Counted from the stretch's first letter, positions 24,849 to 33,582 are shown. The stretch is 64,000 nucleotides of DNA from an uncultured Bacteroidota bacterium (GCA_902560045.1 CACEKJ010000003.1:25035-89034), one strand, 5' to 3'. Made by a program: numbers and translations. The notes: a model not told the origin generated them from the letters alone.

Positions 24849-26525
24849 TTATTTCTTTTTCCAAGAATCTCTAAGGCCGACAGTTTTGTTAAAAACAGGA
24901 TTGTCGGCTTTACTGTTTTTGTCCATTACGAAATAGCCCTTTCTTTGAAACTGAAAGTTTTGGCCTGTTATTGATTCTAAAATTGATGGTTCGGCATAAG
25001 CAGTATTAACGGTGAGGGAATCTGGATTAATATCTGCTAAAAAATCTTGATTTGAATTGTTTCCAGGAAGCTCTTCTTTAAAGAGTCTGTCGTATGAATT
25101 AACAGTAATTTGGGCGCTCTCGTTTTGAGTAACCCAGTGTAGTGTTCCTTTTACTTTTCTTAGGCTTTCCTCTGATCCGGATCCGCTTTTACTTTTTGGG
25201 TCATATTCACAAAGAATCTCTGTAATTTTTCCATTATTATCTTTAATAACACCTGTACCTACAATTATATATGCGCTTTTTAGCCTTACCTCTTTTCCTA
25301 TGGTAAGGCGGAAAAACTTCCTGTTAGCTTCTTCTTTAAAATCTTCTCTTTCGATAAAAAGGTGTTTATTAAAAGGAAGCTCTCTTGTTCCTGAACCCTC
25401 ATTTTCAGGATTGTTTTCTGTGGTTACAAGCTCTGTCTTTCCTTCTGGGTAATTGCTAATTGTTAATTTAATAGGGTCCATTACAACCATTTTTCTGTTA
25501 GCGGTTTTGTTAAGATCTTCTCTTATGCAAAACTCCAGCAAAGACACGTCTATTAAGTTTTCTCTTTTTGCAACACCAATTTTTTCAATAAAAGAGCGAA
25601 TAGAGGCAGGGGTATATCCTCTTCGTCTAAGGCCTGAGATTGTAGGCATTCTGGGATCATCCCAGCCTGAAACAATGTTATTTTCAACCAGTACAGAAAG
25701 CTTTCTCTTGCTCATTATTGTATAGCTTAAGTTGAGCCGAGCAAATTCTCTTTGTTTGGGTTGAATTTCTAAGTTATTTTCGGTTTTTGTTAGAGTGTTT
25801 AAGAACCAGTCATATAGTTCTCTATGTGGTTTAAACTCTAGCGAACATAGAGAGTGTGAAACCTGTTCAATATAATCACACTGTCCGTGTGCCCAGTCAT
25901 ACATTGGGTAAATGTTCCATTCGTCTGAGGTTCTATGGTGTGTTTTTTTTAAAACCCTGTAAATTATAGGATCTCTCATAAGCATATTTGAATGGCCCAT
26001 GTCGATTTTGGCCCTTAGTACATGTTTGTTTTCAGGGTGATCTCCATTTTTCATTTGTTCAAAAAGGGCAAGACTCTCAGAAACAGGCCTTGATCTAAAA
26101 GGGCTATTTTCTCCTGGCTTTGTTGGTGAGCCTTTTTGGATTGCCATCTCCTCAGAGGTTTGAGAATCTACATACGCCAAGTCTTGGTCAATTAAAAAAA
26201 TGGCCCATTCGTAAAGCTTTTGAAAGTTGTCCGACGAATAGGTTTCTTCTGCCCACTTATATCCCAACCAAGAAACATCCTCTTTTATCGCTACAACATA
26301 CTCTAGTTCTTCTTTTGCGGGGTTGGTGTCATCAAATCTCAGGTTAACCGGAGCGCTATACTTTTCACCCAATCCAAAATTTAGTGCAATTGCCTTTGCG
26401 TGTCCAATATGCAAATAGCCGTTTGGCTCCGGAGGAAAACGAAACTTTAGGTTTGCAGAACTAAAACCCGCAGAAAGATCTTCTGAGATTATTTGTTCTA
26501 TAAAATTTTCTGGTTTGTTTTCCAC
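24849..26525 (-). CDS. glnS: Glutaminyl-tRNA synthetase
   Basis: Charges tRNA-Gln directly, so this organism does not depend solely on the amidotransferase route. It is 558 residues, the usual bacterial length. The class I signatures are PPEPNGYLHIGHAKAIALNF (about 31-50) and the KMSKS-like loop TIMSKRKL (about 270). The C-terminal two beta-barrel anticodon domains are complete. The start is GTG at 26525, since no ATG precedes the conserved N-terminus in frame. A TAACTTTG -7 box lies 24 bases upstream. Confidence 0.96.
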   Translation of the reverse strand: MENKPENFIEQIISEDLSAGFSSANLKFRFPPEPNGYLHIGHAKAIALNFGLGEKYSAPVNLRFDDTNPAKEELEYVVAIKEDVSWLGYKWAEETYSSDNFQKLYEWAIFLIDQDLAYVDSQTSEEMAIQKGSPTKPGENSPFRSRPVSESLALFEQMKNGDHPENKHVLRAKIDMGHSNMLMRDPIIYRVLKKTHHRTSDEWNIYPMYDWAHGQCDYIEQVSHSLCSLEFKPHRELYDWFLNTLTKTENNLEIQPKQREFARLNLSYTIMSKRKLSVLVENNIVSGWDDPRMPTISGLRRRGYTPASIRSFIEKIGVAKRENLIDVSLLEFCIREDLNKTANRKMVVMDPIKLTISNYPEGKTELVTTENNPENEGSGTRELPFNKHLFIEREDFKEEANRKFFRLTIGKEVRLKSAYIIVGTGVIKDNNGKITEILCEYDPKSKSGSGSEESLRKVKGTLHWVTQNESAQITVNSYDRLFKEELPGNNSNQDFLADINPDSLTVNTAYAEPSILESITGQNFQFQRKGYFVMDKNSKADNPVFNKTVGLRDSWKKK

Positions 26526-26549
26526 ACTAATTTGTTTTTAATAAGTTTA

Positions 26550-26557
26550 CAAAGTTA
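26550..26557 (-). promoter_or_regulatory. -7 promoter element TAACTTTG for glnS
   Basis: An exact TAnnTTTG match on the minus strand, 24 bases before the glnS GTG. The adjoining plus-strand TAAGTTTA at 26542-26549 is a one-mismatch box that could serve folB. Confidence 0.45.
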
Positions 26558-26572
26558 TCAAAAGAATAATTA

Positions 26573-26941
26573 ATGAAGGCAACAGTTAAAGTTGAAAATC
26601 TAAAAATTTATGCATACCACGGCTGCATGGAAGAAGAAAAAATAATTGGAAGCGATTATGTTGTAAATGTAACCGCAGAGTGTTTGCTTGAAAAAGAGGC
26701 TTTTGAAGACGACATATCGAAAACTGTTAACTATGTAGATCTTGCAAGGATTGTTAAGAGAGAGATGGGAGTTCGTTCAAAAATGCTTGAGTCTGTGGTA
26801 AAAAGGATTTGTTCTTGCTCTTTAGCCGAGATTTCTTTATTAGATAAAATCACCGTCTGTGTTTCTAAAATCTGCCCGCCGATAAATGCAGATGTAGAGC
26901 GTGTTACAGTTTGTCTAACAGATGAGAGAAATAAGGAATAA
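26573..26941 (+). CDS. folB: Dihydroneopterin aldolase
   Basis: Converts dihydroneopterin to hydroxymethyl-dihydropterin and glycolaldehyde in folate synthesis. Its 122 residues are the usual length. The N-terminus KVENLKIYAYHGCMEEEK contains the conserved Y-H-G active-site region, and NYVDLARIVKRE and VESVVKRICS-like segments match the T-fold family. It is divergent from glnS, and tRNA-Cys follows 39 bases later behind its own promoter-like element. Confidence 0.92.
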   Translation: MKATVKVENLKIYAYHGCMEEEKIIGSDYVVNVTAECLLEKEAFEDDISKTVNYVDLARIVKREMGVRSKMLESVVKRICSCSLAEISLLDKITVCVSKICPPINADVERVTVCLTDERNKE

Positions 26942-26956
26942 GTTAAAAATTTATTA

Positions 26957-26964
26957 TAAATTTG
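26957..26964 (+). promoter_or_regulatory. -7 promoter element TAAATTTG for tRNA-Cys
   Basis: An exact TAnnTTTG match 16 bases before the mature tRNA 5' end. Confidence 0.45.
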
Positions 26965-26980
26965 CCCACGCTTATAATTT

Positions 26981-27051
26981 GGCGCCTTGGCCGAGTGGCT
27001 AGGCAGAGGTCTGCAAAACCTTGTACGGCGGTTCGAATCCGCCAGGCGCCT
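26981..27051 (+). tRNA. tRNA-Cys (anticodon GCA)
   Basis: A complete cloverleaf. Acceptor stem GGCGCCT pairs with AGGCGCC, the D arm is CCGAGTGGCTAGG, the anticodon loop is CTGCAAA giving GCA, and the T arm is GGCGGTTCGAATCCGCC. The discriminator base is T at 27051, as expected for tRNA-Cys. The 3' CCA is not encoded. A strong terminator hairpin follows directly. Confidence 0.97.
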
Positions 27052-27055
27052 CAAC

Positions 27056-27087
27056 AAAAAACCCCTACACAAAATGTAGGGGTTTTT
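27056..27087 (+). terminator. Rho-independent terminator after tRNA-Cys
   Basis: A perfect 9-bp stem ACCCCTACA / TGTAGGGGT with a 5-base loop, preceded by five A and followed by four T, so it can also act on the opposite strand. Confidence 0.9.
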
Positions 27088-27104
27088 ATATTAACAAGCT
27101 TTTA

Positions 27105-27629
27105 TTATTCTGAGCCTTCAGACAAGGCAAGCTCTGCCATCATTTCCTGAGTGTCATAATTGTGCCATTCTTCAATTATTTTTCCATTCTCTCCCCATTT
27201 AAATCCTATGTGGGCTGGTAGAACTATTGTGTTTCCGCTTACTTTTCCTGTTGCGTTCCAGTCAAACCACGACTGGGTTAACGTTATAGACGGGTAATCG
27301 CCTAGAGCAGGGTAGGTTATTGTCTGAACCCATACTCCAAGATCTTCCCCTCCTTCTTCTCCAAAACTCATGGTTATTGGTTCGAATCCAGAGTGCTGAG
27401 CTTCTAACATAGAAACCAAATCATCTACCCCTATTGGTTTTTTTGAATTCAAGAAAACTTTAAGGTCTGGAGACCATAATTCTTTGAGGCCATCCATGTC
27501 ATTATTTAGATAATTTTGAAAATGTGCCCTGATTGCATTTGATTTATCATCATCAAATGTAACTTGCACTCCTTGGTTGCAGCTTAAAATTAATACTGCA
27601 GTAATAAGTGTTAAAAATATTCTTTTCAT
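27105..27629 (-). CDS. NTF2/SnoaL-like lipoprotein
   Basis: A 174-residue exported lipoprotein (MKRIFLTLITAVLILSCNQG, lipid Cys about 17). The mature part looks like a cone-shaped NTF2-like domain: RAHFQNYLNNDMDGLKELWS helices followed by a beta-sheet ending IGFKWGENGKIIEEWHNYD. Such domains bind small molecules or act as enzymes, and no catalytic set is evident. I start at the ATG at 27629; the longer frame from 27668 lacks a signal peptide at its start and enters the neighbouring gene. It follows another NTF2-like lipoprotein gene by 10 bases. Confidence 0.75.
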   Translation of the reverse strand: MKRIFLTLITAVLILSCNQGVQVTFDDDKSNAIRAHFQNYLNNDMDGLKELWSPDLKVFLNSKKPIGVDDLVSMLEAQHSGFEPITMSFGEEGGEDLGVWVQTITYPALGDYPSITLTQSWFDWNATGKVSGNTIVLPAHIGFKWGENGKIIEEWHNYDTQEMMAELALSEGSE

Positions 27630-27639
27630 AGTTTTTGTT

Positions 27640-28152
27640 TTAGTTAGACGGTCTGTGCCATTGCACAACCCTTGAAATTTTGTTGTCTGTATTTATGTAA
27701 AGTTTTTCATATACCCCAACAGATTTGGATGATCCATCCTTTAAGTATGTAGTTTCGTTAAAAGAAGTTTCTACGAACCTTACATTGGTTCCTTCCATTT
27801 TGAGAGGCATAATAAAGATGTAGTTTCTTGACACAGAATCCATGTCTTTTTGTCTGTCAACAATAAAGTCTGTGTTTGTCATATCTACGTCAAAAACACC
27901 TGCCACATCTCCTGGATGAAACTTTACAATATCCGCTGACAAGTCTACCATTGTTTGCGGGTCCATGTTTTCGTATCCGTCCATAAATTTCATAGCTAGG
28001 TCTGCGTCATCGTCATCTCCCATTATATATTTTTTTCCTTGGTTTTGAGAGCCTTCCATCATCCACTCACCTGCTGATTTTTGTACTTCTACATTGTTTG
28101 TTTCACATCCTAAAAAAGACAGTGAAATAAAAAGTATGATTAATTTTTTCAT
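27640..28152 (-). CDS. Lipoprotein, probably NTF2-like
   Basis: A 170-residue protein with a clear signal peptide and lipobox (FISLSFLGC, Cys about 16). The mature part (AMKFMDGYENMDPQTMVDLS, then beta strands ending NKISRVVQWHRPSN) is similar in layout to its downstream neighbour, suggesting a second NTF2-like domain. I use the ATG at 28152; a frame seven codons longer has no support. The function is unknown. The pair at 27105 and 27640 probably shares a transcript and may work together at the outer or inner membrane. Confidence 0.65.
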   Translation of the reverse strand: MKKLIILFISLSFLGCETNNVEVQKSAGEWMMEGSQNQGKKYIMGDDDDADLAMKFMDGYENMDPQTMVDLSADIVKFHPGDVAGVFDVDMTNTDFIVDRQKDMDSVSRNYIFIMPLKMEGTNVRFVETSFNETTYLKDGSSKSVGVYEKLYINTDNKISRVVQWHRPSN

Positions 28153-28219
28153 GATAATATTATTGGTTAGCACTGTAAGATAGGAATTTCTCTTTATATC
28201 TTTAATAAGAATCTGAGGG

Positions 28220-28837
28220 CTAACTTCCTTTAATTATCAACACCACTCCAGAAACAATCAATATTAAAGAGATAAGTGAGTTTACAAAAAGTATTCCTTT
28301 TCCTGTTAAGAAGCTTTTAAACCTGTGTGCAACAGAGATTTTTAATAAGTCTGTTAAAAAATATGAAAGAAGAACGATTGCAAAAAACAAGGCAAAATTG
28401 GTGAATGATTTTCCGCTAGTAGGCGATGAAACTATCAAAACCCCTCCCCAAAAAATAAATACCCCCACATTTAATATGTTAAGGAAAAATCCTTTAGCTG
28501 CTAATCCAAAGTAATTTTCTTTAAACTCTTGAATTTCTGGCTGTTCTTTGTTTTTCTTACTTCTATTGATCCATGAAAAAACCCCATATATGAGAAGAAT
28601 TGTTCCGCCTAAAACGAATAAGCCTTGTTTGTTTTGCTCTACTTCTAATAGCTGCATACTTCCAAAATAACAAACGGCTATAAAACAAACATCTGCAAAC
28701 ATAACACCTAAATCAAATGCTACAGCTGCCCTAAATCCTTTGGTTATACTTGTTTCTAATAAAACCCAAAAAACTGGTCCCATTATAAATGCAGTAAAAA
28801 AACCTATTGTTATCGGGGTTAAAATATTAAAATCCAC
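28220..28837 (-). CDS. LysE/RhtB family exporter
   Basis: A 205-residue inner-membrane protein with about six membrane segments. The N-terminal GFFTAFIMGPVFWVLLETSI matches the conserved GxxPGP-type start of LysE/RhtB amino-acid exporters, here with a G-P-V-F variant. The central loop is Lys/Glu-rich. The substrate is unknown. The start is GTG, overlapping the stop of the upstream head-GIN gene by one base, so the two are translationally coupled downstream of rnr. Confidence 0.82.
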   Translation of the reverse strand: MDFNILTPITIGFFTAFIMGPVFWVLLETSITKGFRAAVAFDLGVMFADVCFIAVCYFGSMQLLEVEQNKQGLFVLGGTILLIYGVFSWINRSKKNKEQPEIQEFKENYFGLAAKGFFLNILNVGVFIFWGGVLIVSSPTSGKSFTNFALFFAIVLLSYFLTDLLKISVAHRFKSFLTGKGILFVNSLISLILIVSGVVLIIKGS

Positions 28838-29514
28838 TAGTCATCGTATAAATAATTTACAGCTCCACCTACTGAAATTTTTTCTGTTATTTTATCCGTT
28901 TTTGTGTGAACGTTAATAATTCCACCTATTTTACTATTAACTTTTAGATCTTTTGTGGTCGAAACATCTATTAGTGCGCCTGTTGTTGAAACTACATTTG
29001 CTTCTTCGTTTTCAACTTTTGATACCATGATATCTGCTCCTGTTGTAGCTGATAACTCTTGGTATTTTGCTAAGCCTTTGATGTTTATTTTTGCTCCTGC
29101 TGTAGCGGTTGCCTGTAGGGTGTTGAGTTTTACAATCATGTTTTGTCTAGACCCACTGTTTGCTTTTAAATTTAAGTCTGCTTGGTTGATCGTGTCTTTT
29201 GAAAAAACATTAGCTCCTTCGTGAGAAATAATAGAGTATAGACTTTTATAAAAAACACTCACCTTTGTTCTATTACCTGAGAATCTTCTTTCGACACTTA
29301 GTCTAATTTTCAAGTCTCCATTTTTATTTTTAACAACTATATATGCTGTGTTTTTTCCGTTAATTTCAACTCTATTTGTGTCTGATTTTATTAGCTCTAC
29401 GTTAATTCCATCATAGACTGATAGTTTTTGAAAATCTCCTATTTTTCTTTCAGTTTGAGCAGATAAAAGGTTTGGTAAAGCAACCAAAGCCAGTATACAT
29501 ATAATTTTTTTCAT
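28837..29514 (-). CDS. Head-GIN (DUF2807) domain secreted protein
   Basis: A 225-residue exported protein (signal peptide ending LPNLLSAQ). The mature part is an all-beta repetitive fold: after the start motif GDFQKLSVYDGINVELIKS come Gly/Ala-punctuated strands such as ATATAGAKINIKG, SATTGADIMVS and VSTTGALIDVS. These repeats are the mark of the DUF2807 head-GIN beta-solenoid, found in many Bacteroidota envelope proteins of unknown role. It lies 12 bases after rnr and overlaps the LysE-type gene. Confidence 0.85.
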   Translation of the reverse strand: MKKIICILALVALPNLLSAQTERKIGDFQKLSVYDGINVELIKSDTNRVEINGKNTAYIVVKNKNGDLKIRLSVERRFSGNRTKVSVFYKSLYSIISHEGANVFSKDTINQADLNLKANSGSRQNMIVKLNTLQATATAGAKINIKGLAKYQELSATTGADIMVSKVENEEANVVSTTGALIDVSTTKDLKVNSKIGGIINVHTKTDKITEKISVGGAVNYLYDD

Positions 29515-29526
29515 GTATTAAAATTA

Positions 29527-31488
29527 TTAAATTATTGTAAAATCAAGGTGTTTTTTTATTAAATCTGCCTTCTTTACCTCTATTTGTAAAGGGTCTCCTA
29601 GTTGATATTTCTTTTTTGTGTTTTTGCCTATTAGAGATTGTTCATCAGAATTATAAAAATATTTGTCATCTTTTATATCTCTTATATACACCATTCCTTC
29701 ACATTTATTTTCTTCAATTTCAACATAAATTCCCCAGTCTGATACTCCCGAAATTATTCCATTATATGTGTTTCCTATTTTGTCTTTCATGTACTTAATT
29801 TGCATATACTTAATGGATTCTCTTTCTGCCTTTACCGCTGTGTTTTCTTGTTCGGAACAATAAATCGATTTTTTTTGTAGATTTTTATCATATCTTCCAT
29901 ATTGTTGGTTTAAAACATCTTGTAAAAGCCTATGAACAAGCACATCTGGATATCTTCTAATTGGAGATGTAAAATGGGTGTAATTAATAAAAGAAAGGCC
30001 ATAGTGACCAATATTGTTTGTTGAGTATTCTGCTTTACTCATGCTTCTTAAAGCTAAGGACTCAATAAGGTTTTGTTCCTTTTTACCTTTTACTTCTTCA
30101 AGTAATTTGTTTAAAGATTTTGAAATTCCTTTTGAGCTTGAAATATCAAGTGCATATCCAAAGCCCTTGACAATGTGTTTTAAATTTTTGAGTTTTTCTA
30201 TATCTGGAACATCGTGTACTCTATAAATGTACTTTTGTTTTTTTATTTCTGTAAAAAGTTCAGCTACTTTTTTATTTGCTATAAGCATAAATTCTTCAAT
30301 TAATTTATTAGCATCTTTACTTTCTTTAAAAATAATTTCTACTGGATCTTTTTCTTCATTCAATTTAAAAGAGACCTCTTTTTTATTAAAATTAATAGAT
30401 CCTTTATTTTCTCTTTCTTTTCTTTTTTGTTTTGCTATTTTATCTAAAATTAAAATGGCTTCAACTATGCTTTTATCAACTGTATATTCCTTATTCTTTA
30501 AAGAAACTTCTTTTGGTATTTTATCTGATTTTGTTTCTATAATTTGCTGAGCTTCTTGATATGAAAATCTGTAATCACTCTCAATTATGGTTCTTCCAAA
30601 CCAGCTTTCTATAATATCGCCCTTTTCATTAAAATTAAAGACTGCTGAAAATGTTAATTTTTCTTCCTTTGGTCTTAAAGAACATATCTTATTTGAAAGT
30701 TTTTCTGGCAGCATTGGTATAACCCTATCAACTAAGTATATAGAAGTTGCTCTATTGTATGCTTCTTTGTCCAATATAGTTCCTGGAATAACATAATGAG
30801 AGACGTCCGCTATATGTATACCAATTTCAATATTATTATTTTCTATTTTTTTATAAGACAGTGCATCATCAAAATCTTTTGCATCTGTTGGATCAATTGT
30901 AAAGGTTAGCGTTTTTCTAAAATCTCTCCTTTTTTCTATTTCCTTTTCATTTATTTTTTCAGAGATGTTTTTTGTAAATTCTTTAACTTCATCAGAGAAA
31001 TTAATTTCTATACTGTTTTTGGAAAGAATTGTATCAATTTCTGTAGAGTGCTCTCCTGGTTTTCCTAATATTTTTTCAACTTTTCCTATAGGAGATAAAT
31101 CCTGTTTTTTCCAGTCTAATATTTTAATCAAAACTTTATCACCATCCTGAGCTTTCCCAATATTGGTGCTTGGTATAAATACATCGGAATGAACTTTTCT
31201 ATCCTCAATAATAGCAAAGGCAAAGTTTTTATTTATCTGAATACTACCAACATATTCTTTCTTTTTTCTTTCAATTAATCCTAATATGTTTCCTAAATAA
31301 AATCCTTTTCTTTTTCTACTTAATATTTCAAATTCTACAACATCTCCATGTAAATAATTAATAATTGAAGTATTTAGTTTAATGTGATGAGCAATTTTAA
31401 CACAATCTATAAAAGGGTCTTTTTTATTTGAAAAGTCCAGTAAGCCTCTGTATGTTTTTTTATTATTTTGTTTTCTTCTTTTTCCCAT
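29527..31488 (-). CDS. rnr: Ribonuclease R (RNB-family exoribonuclease)
   Basis: A 3'-5' exoribonuclease degrading structured RNA. The 653 residues include cold-shock-like domains (about 45-160), the RNB domain with catalytic aspartates in TIDPTDAKDFDDAL (about 195-208), and a C-terminal S1 domain (NGIISGVSDWGIYVEIEEN, about 575-595). It is shorter than many RNase R proteins, whose N-terminal helix-turn-helix extension is replaced here by a short basic start (MGKRRKQNNKK). Coding sequence is unusually AT- and Lys-rich. A TATTTTTG -7 box ends six bases before the ATG, supporting this start and a near-leaderless transcript. Confidence 0.93.
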   Translation of the reverse strand: MGKRRKQNNKKTYRGLLDFSNKKDPFIDCVKIAHHIKLNTSIINYLHGDVVEFEILSRKRKGFYLGNILGLIERKKKEYVGSIQINKNFAFAIIEDRKVHSDVFIPSTNIGKAQDGDKVLIKILDWKKQDLSPIGKVEKILGKPGEHSTEIDTILSKNSIEINFSDEVKEFTKNISEKINEKEIEKRRDFRKTLTFTIDPTDAKDFDDALSYKKIENNNIEIGIHIADVSHYVIPGTILDKEAYNRATSIYLVDRVIPMLPEKLSNKICSLRPKEEKLTFSAVFNFNEKGDIIESWFGRTIIESDYRFSYQEAQQIIETKSDKIPKEVSLKNKEYTVDKSIVEAILILDKIAKQKRKERENKGSINFNKKEVSFKLNEEKDPVEIIFKESKDANKLIEEFMLIANKKVAELFTEIKKQKYIYRVHDVPDIEKLKNLKHIVKGFGYALDISSSKGISKSLNKLLEEVKGKKEQNLIESLALRSMSKAEYSTNNIGHYGLSFINYTHFTSPIRRYPDVLVHRLLQDVLNQQYGRYDKNLQKKSIYCSEQENTAVKAERESIKYMQIKYMKDKIGNTYNGIISGVSDWGIYVEIEENKCEGMVYIRDIKDDKYFYNSDEQSLIGKNTKKKYQLGDPLQIEVKKADLIKKHLDFTII

Positions 31489-31921
31489 CTAAAACAAAAA
31501 TATGACTAATAATAACATAGAATATTAAATGGTTTTTTACTTATAAACATTATATATTATAATATTAAAATTTAAAAAAATAAAAAGATGTTATTATAGC
31601 ATGTTAATAGGTACTATAACTTTTAAAAAATTAATTGGTTATAATTATATAAAGAAAGTATTAATATATAATTAACATGTTATTTATATGTAATTAATTC
31701 ATTATCAATTATATATTCAATATATAAACATTATAAAAATTTTAACAGAACGGTATGAACCTTAATAAATAAAAACATAAAAATTTTTAAAAACCCTCAA
31801 AATTTTATTAATAAATGGTAAATTAAATAACGAAAATAAATTAGGAAAAGAGATTATAAATTTTAAGTAGAATTACTTTAAAAAAACATATTAAACAATA
31901 TTAACAGTCAACTAACAACGA
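31489..31921. other. 433-bp extremely AT-rich gene-free spacer
   Basis: No credible ORF or RNA gene is visible. Lines counted by hand are only about 9-15% G+C, well below the flanking genes. It contains the rnr -7 box at its left end and a perfect palindrome TAACATGTTA at 31673-31682, partly repeated near 31600 (CATGTTAATA). No clear -7 box precedes rpiB. It could hold regulation for both divergent genes, or a chromosomal element; neither is demonstrated. Confidence 0.6.
31495..31502 (-). promoter_or_regulatory. -7 promoter element TATTTTTG for rnr
   Basis: An exact TAnnTTTG match on the minus strand, six bases before the rnr ATG. Confidence 0.45.
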
Positions 31922-32350
31922 ATGAGGATATCTATAGGAAATGATCACGCAGGTGTGGAATATAAAAATTATATAAAAGAATATTTACTTGTTAAAAACA
32001 TAGAGGTAAATAATTACGGTACAGACTCATTAGATAGTGTTGATTATCCAGATTTTGCTCATCCTGTATCAAATGATGTAAACGAAAAAAAATCAGAATT
32101 AGGTATATTAATTTGTGGAAGTGGAAACGGAGTATGTATGACAGCAAACAAATATAAAAATGTAAGAGCTGCTTTATGCTGGAACAAAGAATTGGCTTTA
32201 CTTTCAAAAAGTCATAATAATGCAAATATTGTATGTATACCTGCAAGATTTATAGAAAAGGAAGAAGCTTTAGAAATTATTAAAACATTTATTTCACAAG
32301 AATTTGAAGGGGGAAGACATGAAAGAAGAGTTAATAAAATCAGTAAATGA
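31922..32350 (+). CDS. rpiB: Ribose-5-phosphate isomerase B
   Basis: Interconverts ribose-5-phosphate and ribulose-5-phosphate in the pentose phosphate pathway. The 142-residue protein starts MRISIGNDHAGVEYK and has the conserved YPDFAHPV block. The active-site region ILICGSGNGVCMTANK contains the catalytic Cys near residue 66, and ARFIEKEEA and HERRVNKI follow. It overlaps the acetyltransferase gene by four bases (ATGA), so the two are an operon reading away from the AT-rich spacer. Confidence 0.95.
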   Translation: MRISIGNDHAGVEYKNYIKEYLLVKNIEVNNYGTDSLDSVDYPDFAHPVSNDVNEKKSELGILICGSGNGVCMTANKYKNVRAALCWNKELALLSKSHNNANIVCIPARFIEKEEALEIIKTFISQEFEGGRHERRVNKISK

Positions 32351-32796
32351 ACACAGTAATAAAAAATTTTAGTGAACTCTCTACAGAAGAAATTTATAAT
32401 ATTTTAAAATTAAGATCTGAAGTTTTTGTGGTTGAGCAAAACTGTGTTTATCAAGATATAGATGAAAAAGATCAAAAAGCAACACATTTATTTATAGAAA
32501 AAAATAATGAGATTATAGCTTACACAAGAATTTTTAAAAAGGGAGATTACTATGAAGAAAATCCAAGCATAGGTAGAGTAGTAGTATCCAAAAAAGAAAG
32601 AGGAAAAAACCTTGGAAAAGAAATAATGTTAAATTCTATTGAATTTATTAAAAAGGAAATGGAAGGAAGAAAAATAGAATTATCAGCACAAAAATATTTA
32701 GACAAATTTTACAAAGATCTAGATTTTTATTCTGAGGGAGAGGATTATTTAGAGGATGGAATTCCTCACCAAAGAATGTTCTACGATTTAGTCTGA
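32347..32796 (+). CDS. GNAT family N-acetyltransferase, ElaA type
   Basis: A 149-residue acetyltransferase. The N-terminal block LKLRSEVFVVEQNCVYQDID (about 21-40) is the ElaA signature, and the acetyl-CoA loop is seen as SIGRVVVSKKERGKNLGKE (about 74-92). The C-terminal AQKYLDKFYKDLDF completes the fold. The acceptor is unknown. It is translationally coupled to rpiB. Its last nine bases overlap the convergent OmpA-type gene. Confidence 0.88.
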   Translation: MNTVIKNFSELSTEEIYNILKLRSEVFVVEQNCVYQDIDEKDQKATHLFIEKNNEIIAYTRIFKKGDYYEENPSIGRVVVSKKERGKNLGKEIMLNSIEFIKKEMEGRKIELSAQKYLDKFYKDLDFYSEGEDYLEDGIPHQRMFYDLV

Positions 32797-33582
32797 AACA
32801 ATTAAAATTTCAACCCTTCGATCTTTATCAGCACTACCCCCTAACGGAAATTTGTGAGCCAAACCTTCGTAAGACATTCGTGACTTATCCACACCATTTT
32901 TTATAAAATAATCATAAACAAATTTTGCCCTAGCAACAGACAAATTACGTTTATTAGTTTTTTTATCTACAGCATCAAGAGTTCCTTCTGTACAACACAC
33001 ATGACCTTGAATAACAAAAGAAAAGTCTTCTTCTTTTATTGTCTTTACAACACTACTTAAAGTCTTTTTAGAGTTTCTAGTAACATAACTATAACCTGTT
33101 ATAAATAATACGTTTTCTAAAATAAACTTATTTTTATCAACTACCTTTTCCTTCATATTATAGGCAGGAGACTCTTCTTCAGGATAACTTATAACCACAT
33201 CTACTCTCCTGTTTAGAGCCCTTAAAACACTAGGATCTTTATCATCAATAATATTTAGCAGTAGTTCTCCTTTTCCATCAACAGTTGATATTTTTTCTGG
33301 AAAAAAAGAGGAGCTGTTAAAAATACTTTTAATAGAATTGGCTCTGTTTTGAGAAAGAACCAAATTATAATTTTCACCCCCTCTATCATCACAAAAACCA
33401 TAGATTTCAATCTGAATTACATTGTCTCTAGATAAACTAGAGATAAGCTTTTGTAGTCTGGTTTGTTCTGTTTTTGTAAGCAAAAACTCATCAGTGTCAA
33501 AATATACAGAATGCTCAACATTATACTGGGCATGCATTAGAATGCTTTGAAAAATAAAAAGTAAAACAAAAACTCTTTTCAA
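32788..33582 (-). CDS. Secreted protein with two OmpA-like peptidoglycan-binding domains
   Basis: A 264-residue protein with a signal peptide (to about residue 18, ending SILMHAQ). Two tandem OmpA C-terminal-like domains follow: about 25-115 (NYNLVLSQNRANSIKSIF, ending RRVDVVISYP) and about 145-264 (RNLSVARAKFVYDYF, ending DRRVEILIVSD). It probably binds peptidoglycan from the periplasmic side. The start is TTG, overlapping the rnpA stop (TTGA); no ATG exists in a suitable place. It is the last gene of the five-gene run from 40043. Confidence 0.83.
   Translation of the reverse strand: MKRVFVLLFIFQSILMHAQYNVEHSVYFDTDEFLLTKTEQTRLQKLISSLSRDNVIQIEIYGFCDDRGGENYNLVLSQNRANSIKSIFNSSSFFPEKISTVDGKGELLLNIIDDKDPSVLRALNRRVDVVISYPEEESPAYNMKEKVVDKNKFILENVLFITGYSYVTRNSKKTLSSVVKTIKEEDFSFVIQGHVCCTEGTLDAVDKKTNKRNLSVARAKFVYDYFIKNGVDKSRMSYEGLAHKFPLGGSADKDRRVEILIVSD

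Noticed and set aside
26731..27072. A minus-strand open frame covering tRNA-Cys and the folB end
   Set aside because: It runs through a complete tRNA and its terminator and is antisense to folB, so it is not a gene.
31489..31921. dif (XerC/XerD) site in the AT-rich spacer
   Set aside because: Partial matches to TTATGTTAA-type arms occur, but in sequence this AT-rich they are expected by chance, and no two arms lie at the proper six-base spacing.
32885..32893. A perfect DnaA box TTATCCACA
   Set aside because: It is a single copy inside the OmpA-type gene. One such 9-mer is expected by chance about every 130 kb counting both strands, and no cluster or dnaA gene is nearby.
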